From the NCBI GenBank assembly GCA_023441845.1, contig JAEZNF010000659.1, positions 1-6,070 of the forward strand: a stretch of DNA of 6,070 nt, read 5' to 3'. This DNA comes from Bacillota bacterium (lineage in GTDB: Bacteria; Bacillota; Clostridia; Acetivibrionales; DSM-2933). A program made the position numbers and the translations under genes. Below the pieces are notes generated by a model. It saw nothing but the letters and a program-made list of their open reading frames with translations, made no database searches and was not told the DNA's origin. This document shows, in pieces, positions 1 through 6,022 of this stretch. Every line of letters starts with the position of its first letter. Position 1 is the stretch's first letter.

Positions 1-495
1 GAAAGTTTTGAAGGCGTATATGGTACAATTGAAAAGGTCGGTACTGTGCTGAATGCAAAAGAAAAGGCAGTGGGGCTTGTTTCTGAAATGAAATCAAAGG
101 TAAAGAATGTTCTTGATAAGGTTAACGGCAAATCACACCCAAGTGTATATTATGTAGTTTCATTCGGAAAGTCAGGAGATTATACTGCGGGTAAAGATAC
201 ATTCATAGGAAAGATGATTGAGATGTCCGGAGGTAAAAATGCCGCCGATGACGCCAAAGGATGGTCCTACAGCCTTGAAAAACTTATGGAAAAGAACCCT
301 GAGATTATGATATGCCCAAAATACTATGATACAAAGAAAGGTATAGAGAGCGCCAACGGCTATAAGGATCTGGATGCCGTAAAAAAAGGAAGTCTCTTTG
401 AGATAGACAACAATCTTCTTGACAGGCAGGGACCAAGGCTTGCTGAAGGATTAACCGAGCTTGCGAAGATAATTCATCCCGAAGCATTTAAATAA
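1..495 (+). CDS. ABC transporter substrate-binding protein (iron-siderophore/heme/cobalamin type), C-terminal part
   Basis: The frame is open from base 1, so the gene begins upstream of the window. The GTG at 46 is an internal valine codon, not a start. The 164 visible residues look like the C-terminal lobe of a Peripla_BP_2 (FecB/BtuF class) solute-binding protein: a helix rich in Lys and Glu, a strand 'SVYYVVSFG', a segment with 'GKDTFIGKMIEMSGGKNAA', then 'NPEIMICPKYYD' and the closing 'RQGPRLAEGLTELAKIIHPEAF' helix. Family members run about 300-370 residues, so roughly half is missing. The protein would be a lipoprotein outside the membrane that hands a metal chelate to the permease encoded 19 bases downstream. 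The ligand (ferric siderophore, heme or corrinoid) cannot be decided from this fragment. Confidence 0.9.
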   Translation, partial: ESFEGVYGTIEKVGTVLNAKEKAVGLVSEMKSKVKNVLDKVNGKSHPSVYYVVSFGKSGDYTAGKDTFIGKMIEMSGGKNAADDAKGWSYSLEKLMEKNPEIMICPKYYDTKKGIESANGYKDLDAVKKGSLFEIDNNLLDRQGPRLAEGLTELAKIIHPEAFK

Positions 496-500
496 AATTT

Positions 501-505
501 AAGGA
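501..505 (+). promoter_or_regulatory. Ribosome binding site of the permease gene
   Basis: AAGGA lies 9 bases before the ATG at 515 and supports that start. No promoter is evident in the 19-base gap after the substrate-binding protein gene, so the two are probably cotranscribed. Confidence 0.6.
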
Positions 506-514
506 ATAGAAATT

Positions 515-1567
515 ATGTTTTATGAAAAAAGAGGTTTGATAAGATTAGTTTTTATATTTTCAATAGTAGCTTTATTTGGGCTGATTATCCTTTCGGCTAC
601 TCAAGGGGTTGCAAACATTTCTTTTATGAAAGCGTTAAGATGCATACTGTGTAAGATACCTCTTTTAGGCAGTCTGATTCCCACAAATGATATCGAACCT
701 ACCCAAATGTTGATTGTATTAAATTACAGACTGCCCCGTATTATCCTTTCTGCCCTGGTTGGGGCAGGGCTCTCCCTTGTAGGCGCCGCTTTACAGGGTA
801 TGTTTAAAAATCCCATGGCTGATCCGTATGTCCTTGGAATATCATCGGGAGCATCCCTTGGAGCTACTATAGCAATTGTGGCCGGATTGGAATACACATT
901 TATGGGCATGGGAGTTACAACGTTCTTTGCCTTTATAGGTTCCCTGTTAACTATATCTGCCGTATACCGGGTAGCAAGAGTGGGTAACAGCGTTCCTACA
1001 ACTCCTCTGCTGCTTGCAGGGATGGTATTCACCTTTATGTTGTCATCGTTGGTATCTGTTATGATGATTTTTAACAGAAACCAGGTTGAAAAAATCGTAT
1101 TCTGGATAATGGGCAGCGTTTCAGCTGCAAGCTGGGGCCAGATCGGCATGGTATTCCCTATTGTTTTATTGGGGACTATTGTAATAATGTCATTTTCAAG
1201 AGACTTGAATATCATGCTTACAGGCGAGGAAACGGCCAACAGTCTTGGAGTTGAAGTTGAAAGAGTAAAGAAATATTTGCTGCTGGTGTGCTCTATTATT
1301 GTTGCTGCATGTGTATCGGTAAGCGGAATTATAGGATTTGTGGGAATTATCATACCTCATACGGTAAGACTTATTGCAGGCTCAGACCATAGAGGCTTAC
1401 TCCCGTTCTCGATAACCGGAGGAGCGGCATTTATGGTAATTTGTGATACTATCGCCAGAATAGCAGTTCCTCCTGTTGAGATACCTGTAGGAGCAGTAAC
1501 TTCAATTTTTGGAGCTCCATACTTTATATATCTTCTTACTGAGAGTAAAAAGAAGGTGTTTGGATGA
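515..1567 (+). CDS. FecCD-family ABC transporter permease (iron-siderophore/heme/cobalamin type)
   Basis: This is the integral membrane subunit of a type II ABC importer; a homodimer forms the channel for the metal chelate. At 350 residues it has the usual family length and appears complete. The first membrane segment is at about residues 9-29. The FecCD hallmarks are in order: 'RLPRIILSALVGAGLSLVGA' from residue 72, 'NPMADPYVLGISSGASLGA' at 99-117, a cytoplasmic loop 'GEETANSLGVEVERVKKY' from 237, and the ATPase-coupling region 'GIIGFVGIIIPHTVRLIAG' from 271. Several further hydrophobic segments fit the roughly ten-helix BtuC fold. It sits between the substrate-binding and ATPase genes, and its stop codon overlaps the ATPase start (ATGA), which indicates translational coupling. 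The family is certain; the substrate is not. Confidence 0.95.
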   Translation: MFYEKRGLIRLVFIFSIVALFGLIILSATQGVANISFMKALRCILCKIPLLGSLIPTNDIEPTQMLIVLNYRLPRIILSALVGAGLSLVGAALQGMFKNPMADPYVLGISSGASLGATIAIVAGLEYTFMGMGVTTFFAFIGSLLTISAVYRVARVGNSVPTTPLLLAGMVFTFMLSSLVSVMMIFNRNQVEKIVFWIMGSVSAASWGQIGMVFPIVLLGTIVIMSFSRDLNIMLTGEETANSLGVEVERVKKYLLLVCSIIVAACVSVSGIIGFVGIIIPHTVRLIAGSDHRGLLPFSITGGAAFMVICDTIARIAVPPVEIPVGAVTSIFGAPYFIYLLTESKKKVFG

Positions 1568-2358
1568 AAAAAGGCAGTAAACCGTTGATTAAGATAAATA
1601 AGCTTGACTGGTTTTATAATGAAGAAAAGGTACTGGATAATATCACCCTTTCTTTTAATAACGGCTTTTACGGCATAATAGGACCTAATGGTTCAGGAAA
1701 AACCACCCTGATAAAAAATATTGCCAGAAGCCTTATGCCGAAAGAAGGAACAGTTTTTTTAAACGAGAGGGATATAACCGGTTTTTCAAATAGGGAATAT
1801 GCAAGAGAAATATCATACGTGCCTCAAAATACAAATCTGGAGTTTGAATTTTCAGTGATGGATATAGTTTTAATGGGCAGGAGTCCATACCTTGGAAGAT
1901 TCCAGACCGAAAGCACGCACGATATGGACATTGCAAGAAATGCCATGGAGATTACGAATACATGGCATTTAAGAAAGAAAAACATAGGTATGATAAGCGG
2001 CGGTGAAAGGCAAAGGGTAATTATTGCGCGCGCACTGGCCCAGCAAACCAATGTTATGCTTTTGGATGAACCCGTATCTCAGCTGGATATACAACATCAA
2101 ATTGAAATTCTTGAAATATTAAAGAACTTGACAAAAGATAAAAAGATTTCAGTTATACTAAGTTTGCATGACCTAAATATCGCAGCCCAATACTGCGATG
2201 AGATGATACTAATGGATAAAGGGCGAATATTCAAAAAAGGCTTTCCTCACGAAATTATTTTAAAGGAAAACATCCGGAAGGTGTTCGGTATGGAGGCCCA
2301 TATTATGAAAAATCCGCTTACCGGCAAACCTCATTTGATACCATTAAAGAGAATATAA
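1564..2358 (+). CDS. ABC transporter ATP-binding protein (FepC/BtuD class)
   Basis: This cytoplasmic ATPase powers the importer encoded just upstream. The 264-residue length is normal. Visible motifs are Walker A GPNGSGKTT at 40-48, Q-loop Gln88 in 'YVPQN', an ABC signature ISGGERQR at 144-151 (Ile in place of the common Leu), Walker B VMLLDEP at 164-170 with catalytic Glu169, D-loop SQLD at 172-175, and H-switch His202 in 'SLHDLN'. The segment 'VMDIVLMGRSPYLGRF' after the Q-loop is typical of the iron-chelate/cobalamin subgroup. All catalytic residues are present, so it should be active. The ATG overlaps the permease stop by 4 bases, and AAGGTG at 1553-1558 serves as RBS. It is the last gene of the operon. 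Confidence 0.95.
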   Translation: MKKGSKPLIKINKLDWFYNEEKVLDNITLSFNNGFYGIIGPNGSGKTTLIKNIARSLMPKEGTVFLNERDITGFSNREYAREISYVPQNTNLEFEFSVMDIVLMGRSPYLGRFQTESTHDMDIARNAMEITNTWHLRKKNIGMISGGERQRVIIARALAQQTNVMLLDEPVSQLDIQHQIEILEILKNLTKDKKISVILSLHDLNIAAQYCDEMILMDKGRIFKKGFPHEIILKENIRKVFGMEAHIMKNPLTGKPHLIPLKRI

Positions 2359-2434
2359 TCTTTCCATTTGCTGCTTTATGGCTTATTAATGCCTACTTCA
2401 TTAACATATCCGGTATAATAACGATTTGACGAAA

Positions 2435-2466
2435 AAGGGGCTGTTACAATATAGCAACAGCCCCTT
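2435..2466. terminator. Strong hairpin after the ABC operon, possible terminator
   Basis: An 11-bp perfect stem (AAGGGGCTGTT at 2435-2445 with AACAGCCCCTT at 2456-2466) encloses a 10-base loop. It lies 76 bases past the ATPase stop, where an operon terminator would be expected. On the plus strand the stem is followed by AAAA, not a T-run. The T-run (five Ts, two of them in the stem) appears only when it is read on the minus strand. It may therefore act mainly for leftward transcripts, or as an RNA 3'-end stabiliser for the operon. Confidence 0.55.
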
Positions 2467-2587
2467 AAAACTCACATGCTATCGGCAAAAATGACCAACT
2501 CCACTCTGCTTGCTTTTATCCTAAAGCCTAATATTTAAATCTAGTGAAAAAAACCGCATCCAGAATTCTCTCACTGTTTCAAATATC

Positions 2588-3367
2588 ATGATTTCCAACG
2601 TTGTTTCCGATACTTTCGGTGTAAGCTCTATGAAAATAATAAATCATATACTTGAAAATCCTGATGATAAGGATTTCGATGTCTCACAGATGCTACATAC
2701 CCGTATGCAAGAAAAAGCAGAAACAATCACAAAATCAATTGATGGAAATCTTACCAAGCCACAAGCTGATAAAATGCTTGTCTGCCTTGCTCATTTTGAA
2801 GACATTGAAAAACACATTAGCGAACTTGAAACCGTAATATTGGGGTTGAGCCAACCATATATGCAGCAAATAGTGATAATTTTATCTTTACCAGGTATCA
2901 AAGATATTTTCACAGCTATTGCTGTTATAGGTGATATCGGCATTGACATGGCAGTATTTCATTCTTCAAAGCATATATGTTCATGGACTGGTCTTACTCC
3001 ACAAAACAACGAAAGTGCAGGTAATATAAAATCTGTTCGTATTTCTCGAGCAGGGCTTTATATCAAGCCTTTATTGGTTCAATGTGCAAATGCGGCAATT
3101 AAAAGCAAAAAATGTTCTTACTTTAAAGCTCATTATGAACAAATTAAGAAACGCCGTGGGCATAAAAAAGCTATTATTGCTATTGCCCATATATTATTGA
3201 ATTCCATTTACAATATGCTTGCAAAGAATGAAAATTTCAATTACGAGTTATACAAAATTGATTCTAAACCCAAACAAACATATGCACCTCAGCTAACTGA
3301 GGAAATGGCTGTACGCTATCTACAAACATTAGGTTATCAAATTCCCGATATGCCGAAGATAACCTGA
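2588..3367 (+). pseudogene. IS110-family (IS116/IS110/IS902) transposase, C-terminal remnant
   Basis: The 259-residue frame from the ATG at 2588 matches the C-terminal half of IS110-family recombinases. Residues about 60-90 are a helical linker. The Transposase_20 (Tnp) domain starts at 'LPGI' (101-104) and continues through 'WTGLTPQNNESAGNIKSVRI' to 'KKRRGHKKAIIAIAHILLNSIYNML'. Family proteins are usually about 400 residues, with an N-terminal DEDD (RuvC-like) domain; that domain is absent. Recognisable sequence continues in frame upstream of the ATG: codons 2546-2587 read 'EKNRIQNSLTVSNI', the usual linker preceding 'SSVVSDIFGVSG' in intact members. An in-frame TAA at 2522 closes the frame. 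The ATG is therefore an internal Met of a truncated gene, and no good RBS precedes it. The element cannot transpose by itself. Its outer ends are not identifiable. Confidence 0.85.
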
Positions 3368-3723
3368 CATTAATATAATATTCTTTTTTCAAAGACCATT
3401 TTGTGGGCTTATTTTGTTATGCTCATTTGCCACAGTCAGTAGTTATACCACAATCTTTCAAACTATTGCCTCCATAAGTATAAAATACTTGAAACTTTAA
3501 TTTAGGATTATATTACCATATTAGGTACATAAAATCAGTTAATTAATCAAATTGTTAACACTTCGAAACACATTTGTAATATGCTTGACCTCAATTTTCC
3601 TTGAGACCATTGTAAATTAGCATACAATCAAAACATAAATAAAAATTGTGTTTAAAATACTGTTTTTGATGCTATTTTTATTTTAAAATATATACACCAC
3701 ATAATAATTTTTGCGAGGAAACT
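3368..3723. other. 356-base AT-rich spacer between transposase remnant and deacetylase
   Basis: I see no coding frame and no RNA gene here. The left part may contain the unrecognised right end of the IS110 remnant. Small structures include TGTGG (3402-3406) facing CCACA (3430-3434), and a 15-base inverted repeat AAGTATAAAATACTT at 3476-3490 that could be an operator or may be chance in AT-rich DNA. The right end carries the likely promoter and RBS of the deacetylase gene. Confidence 0.6.
3651..3678 (+). promoter_or_regulatory. Candidate promoter of the polysaccharide deacetylase gene
   Basis: TTTAAA at 3651-3656 (four of six matches to the -35 consensus) is separated by 16 bases from TATTTT at 3673-3678 (four of six matches to -10). 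A TG at 3670-3671 makes it an extended -10. The predicted start near 3685 leaves a leader of about 40 bases. AT-rich background gives many such matches, so this is a weak call. Confidence 0.25.
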
Positions 3724-4509
3724 ATGTTGAATGTAAATAAGCAATTAAACAAATTAAAACCTGCTTCCAATAAAAGACCAATAAAGTACTTTTGTTTAGC
3801 CGCGCTCATATTAATTTCAGTAATTTTGTTCTTTGAATATATTGGTATTGATGAAACTCTGATTGTAAATCCTTCATGGATAAAAAAGGTTGCCACAAGC
3901 AAAAGCATACCCGTACTCTCATATCATAGTATAAATGATAAAGTATCAGGTTCGGCTGATATGTACGTATCCCCTGAAACCTTTGAAAAACAGATAAAAG
4001 AAATCAAAACCAGAGGATATACTCCGATAACCTTCAATGACATCAGGAATGTTGAAACAATCGACAAACCGATAATTATTACTTTTGATGACGGATATGA
4101 AGACAATTACAGCAATGCATATCCCATTTTAAAAAAATATGGCGTCAGAGCAACAATTTTTTTAGTGGCCAACTACATCGGCAAACCTAATTACCTGTCG
4201 ATATCCCAGATTACAAAAATGCAGGATATAATAGACTTTCAAAGCCATACACTAAGTCACCATCGTCTTACAGAAATGGATTTTAAAAAAATGGAATACG
4301 AGCTGTCCCAATCCAAACAGCGCTTAGAGGCTCTTCTCGGCAAGGATATTAATGTAATTGCGTATCCCTATGGTGATTATGACAAAAAAACCATGATAAC
4401 CGCAAAAAAGTACTATCAATTCGGAGTCTCCTTCACGCATGGAAAATACTTTTACGGCGCAAGTGACAATTATAAAATCAGAAGAATACAAAAAACAGAG
4501 CGTAATTAA
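3724..4509 (+). CDS. Membrane-anchored polysaccharide deacetylase (carbohydrate esterase family 4, PgaB/IcaB-like)
   Basis: It is a predicted metal-dependent deacetylase that removes N- or O-acetyl groups from a cell-wall or extracellular polysaccharide. A basic N-terminus is followed by one membrane segment at residues 22-40 with no clear cleavage site, so the domain is probably tethered outside the cell. NodB-domain motifs are intact: 'SYHSI' with His68, motif 1 TFDDG at 120-124 (Asp122 catalytic base, Asp123 metal ligand), motif 2 SHTLSHH at 174-180 (His175 and His179 as metal ligands), and motif 3 'AYPYGDYD' from 213. Having AYPYG rather than RxPYG puts it nearer the PgaB/IcaB branch than the peptidoglycan deacetylases. 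The start is supported by GAGGAA at 3715-3720, although the spacing to the ATG is short. It appears monocistronic. The substrate is unknown. Confidence 0.9.
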   Translation: MLNVNKQLNKLKPASNKRPIKYFCLAALILISVILFFEYIGIDETLIVNPSWIKKVATSKSIPVLSYHSINDKVSGSADMYVSPETFEKQIKEIKTRGYTPITFNDIRNVETIDKPIIITFDDGYEDNYSNAYPILKKYGVRATIFLVANYIGKPNYLSISQITKMQDIIDFQSHTLSHHRLTEMDFKKMEYELSQSKQRLEALLGKDINVIAYPYGDYDKKTMITAKKYYQFGVSFTHGKYFYGASDNYKIRRIQKTERN

Positions 4510-4736
4510 TTAAACCGTTTCAGATTATAATATCAGCCGTTAACAATCATAACCCATATAACCCCTGAATGCAGGAAACCCGTAGTATTGTTTAATCATA
4601 TTGCGGGGCCATGCTTGAAAAATTAACTATCGTCGGGTTTCTCTTCGAGAACCGGGAATTAATAAGAACCTGTCCGAGATACCGCAACAGGCTCTTATTA
4701 TAAATCTATTTTGAAACTTCGGAAAACATTAACTTC
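4510..4736. other. Convergent intergenic region rich in inverted repeats
   Basis: This 227-base spacer lies between the ends of the deacetylase (plus) and the stefin-like gene (minus). It has no plausible coding frame. It holds GAAACCCG at 4575-4582 facing CGGGTTTC at 4634-4641, a second pairing option between CTC/GAG-centred arms at 4636-4653, and the large hairpin listed separately at 4660-4700. The function is not recognised. Confidence 0.5.
4660..4700 (-). terminator. Hairpin downstream of the stefin-like gene, probable transcription end
   Basis: Arms 4660-4673 and 4687-4700 form a 14-bp stem. On the minus-strand RNA it is fully paired, with one G-U wobble. On the plus-strand RNA the same position is an A-C mismatch, so the structure is better suited to the leftward transcript of the stefin-like gene, whose stop is 36 bases away. 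A clean T-run is lacking on either side, so intrinsic termination is not assured. Confidence 0.5.
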
Positions 4737-5000
4737 CTATGATATATCTTTAATTTCAAGTAGATGAACCGTACCATCTGTTTGTCGATAAATCTTTACC
4801 ATGACTGGTTTTGTTGCAGCATCCGGGTATACAGGGGTTGCATTACTGAAAAACTTGTAATTTACACCACTAACAACTTGACTTGCTACCGCAAGCGGCT
4901 CGTAATTAACACCTAATATTTGGCCCATAGCTTTTTTAAAAACATCTTTTTCCTCTGGGCTGATTTCTGTCTTAAACGGTGTGTAAGCTCCTGTCATCAT
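4737..5000 (-). CDS. Stefin/cystatin-like cysteine protease inhibitor
   Basis: This 87-residue protein has the layout of a type 1 cystatin (stefin): an N-terminal 'MMTGAY' with Gly4 placed like the conserved glycine of stefins, a helix at about 14-29, and then 'AVASQVVSGVNYKFF', which contains the diagnostic QxVxG loop as QVVSG at 41-45. The C-terminal strands 'PVMVKIYRQ' and 'VHLLEIKDI' complete the expected sheet. In animals and plants this fold blocks papain-like proteases by inserting the N-terminus, the QxVxG loop and a third loop into the active cleft; inhibition is inferred here. There is no signal peptide, so it is probably cytoplasmic. The start at 5000 is preceded by a perfect AAAGGAG. 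It appears to be transcribed alone from the promoter at 5073-5100. Its length is close to that of stefins (about 98 residues). Confidence 0.8.
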   Translation of the reverse strand: MMTGAYTPFKTEISPEEKDVFKKAMGQILGVNYEPLAVASQVVSGVNYKFFSNATPVYPDAATKPVMVKIYRQTDGTVHLLEIKDIS

Positions 5001-5008
5001 TGTTTTCG

Positions 5009-5015
5009 CTCCTTT
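5009..5015 (-). promoter_or_regulatory. Strong ribosome binding site of the stefin-like gene
   Basis: AAAGGAG on the minus strand sits 8 bases before the first of two adjacent ATG codons. This fixes the start at 5000 and suggests efficient translation. Confidence 0.8.
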
Positions 5016-5072
5016 ATATTTAGATTAATATGTTTTAGTACCCTATTTATATATCGGCAGGTTTTCTAAAAT

Positions 5073-5100
5073 ATTATACTAAATATTAATATTTGTTCAG
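5073..5100 (-). promoter_or_regulatory. Candidate sigma-A promoter of the stefin-like gene
   Basis: On the minus strand a perfect -10 TATAAT (5078-5073) lies 16 bases after CTGAAC (5100-5095), a three-of-six match to the -35 consensus. Transcription would begin near 5066 and give a leader of about 65 bases. The terminator-like hairpin of the preceding gene lies immediately upstream, which fits independent transcription. Confidence 0.5.
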
Positions 5101-5122
5101 TGGTGTTGCATAAAATACTTTT

Positions 5123-5152
5123 AAAAAATTCAACCTACACATTCTGGTTGAA
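5123..5152 (-). terminator. Intrinsic terminator overlapping the end of the cohesin-X gene
   Basis: On the minus strand TTCAACC (5152-5146) pairs perfectly with GGTTGAA (5135-5129) around a 10-base loop and is followed by six Ts (5128-5123). The stop codon TAG at 5137-5135 lies within the hairpin, so the last five codons of the gene form part of the terminator. The stem is short and has only three G-C pairs. Confidence 0.5.
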
Positions 5153-5974
5153 GAAACAACAAAATTTACCTGTAGAAATATTAAAAGCCCCTTTGTTAAT
5201 ATAAGTGGGTTCACGCACAAGGATATTTTTTATTTCCCTTAGCAAGAATCCGCTCTTTTTAATTTTCAGAGTACAGTCTGTCATACCCTCAGGAGCATTA
5301 AGTTCAAAAAATCCATTTTGATCTGTCACGGTACTTGTTTCGGTGCCGACTATTTCAACGTTGAAGCCGGATTTTAGAACGGTAGCCGCCTGATTGCCGA
5401 ATGAAAAGTCAGGTATGATGTAACCCGATACTTTATATCCTTGTTTTTCAATGACTTCAACTTTTCTGTTTTTAATCTTTGTTTCTATATATTCCAGGCC
5501 GGTATTTCCAAATGCCCATTCACCTTTTGTCTTTACCTCACTAAAACCCACGGCCGCATTTTGCTTTATTATAAACTTTATGTCCGCAAATACCCCATCT
5601 GACTTTATAGCTTCCCCTCCCGCGCCGGTTTCATCAGAGAAGAGGAATTTTACTCTCCCATTACCGGCATCTATATTGAAATCAAATGTTTCAGAAGCAT
5701 TCCTGGTTACAGGCCCTGCTGTAATCCCATCTTCCGCCACCTCCAATACTCCGGTGTCATAGCTTATAACAAAATCACAACTGTTGACCCCTGCTGCCGG
5801 AACATTCTTAAAACTTACCGGGATTCTCACCGTTTCTCCTGCGCTGCCCTGTGACGAGCCTATTTCCACTTCAAGCCCAGCCGCAAAAACCGGCATATTA
5901 TAAAGAAGCATTGATAACATCAATGCTATAGCCAATAAGAACAACATATGTATATATCTTTTTTCATTATTCAT
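5135..5974 (-). CDS. Secreted type I cohesin plus X-module protein without a dockerin (mini-scaffoldin)
   Basis: The 279-residue protein starts with a signal peptide (basic start, hydrophobic 11-27, likely cut after 'VFA' near 31). A type I cohesin follows at about 33-175, with 'GETVRIPVSFKNVP' at 46-59, 'CDFVISYDTGVLEV' at 66-79 and 'KSDGVFADIKF' at 124-134. An X module follows at about 179-266, with 'GYKVSGYIIPDFSF', 'KSGFNVEIVGTETSTVTDQNG' and 'CTLKIKKSGFLLREI'. In CipA and related cellulosomal proteins this X module is directly followed by a type II dockerin for cell-surface attachment. Here the protein instead ends with the unrelated tail 'STGKFCCFFNQNV'. The cohesin should bind dockerin-bearing enzymes, while the protein lacks any visible anchor. 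The start has GGAGG only 3 bases before the ATG. No dockerin is encoded in other frames downstream. Confidence 0.88.
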   Translation of the reverse strand: MNNEKRYIHMLFLLAIALMLSMLLYNMPVFAAGLEVEIGSSQGSAGETVRIPVSFKNVPAAGVNSCDFVISYDTGVLEVAEDGITAGPVTRNASETFDFNIDAGNGRVKFLFSDETGAGGEAIKSDGVFADIKFIIKQNAAVGFSEVKTKGEWAFGNTGLEYIETKIKNRKVEVIEKQGYKVSGYIIPDFSFGNQAATVLKSGFNVEIVGTETSTVTDQNGFFELNAPEGMTDCTLKIKKSGFLLREIKNILVREPTYINKGAFNISTGKFCCFFNQNV

Positions 5975-6022
5975 CTACCTCCCCAAAAAATTATTAAAAT
6001 TCTAAATAAAATAACCACTCTT

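Noticed and set aside
46..495. GTG at 46 as the start of a complete 149-residue protein
   Set aside because: The frame is open to base 1 and the upstream codons read as protein of the same family. The gene is simply cut by the window edge.
724..1353. A 209-residue minus-strand frame opposite the permease gene
   Set aside because: It is antisense to a clear FecCD permease, has low-complexity Ile/Thr/Pro-rich content, matches no family I know, and lacks an RBS.
3678..3908. A minus-strand frame of 76 residues over the start of the deacetylase gene
   Set aside because: It overlaps the deacetylase promoter and membrane segment. Its hydrophobicity is a mirror effect, and no homology is recognised.
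4510..4736. A known riboswitch class or a tRNA in the convergent spacer
   Set aside because: I could not match c-di-GMP, cobalamin, TPP, SAM or T-box hallmarks, and no cloverleaf is present. The region follows rather than precedes both genes.
5001..5134. A frameshifted dockerin downstream of the cohesin-X gene
   Set aside because: All three minus-strand frames were read. None shows the duplicated calcium-binding 'DxNxDGxIN' type segment, and the stretch holds a terminator, promoter and RBS instead.
5451..5762. A 103-residue plus-strand frame opposite the cohesin-X gene
   Set aside because: It is the reverse shadow of the cohesin coding sequence and has no independent RBS or recognisable domain.
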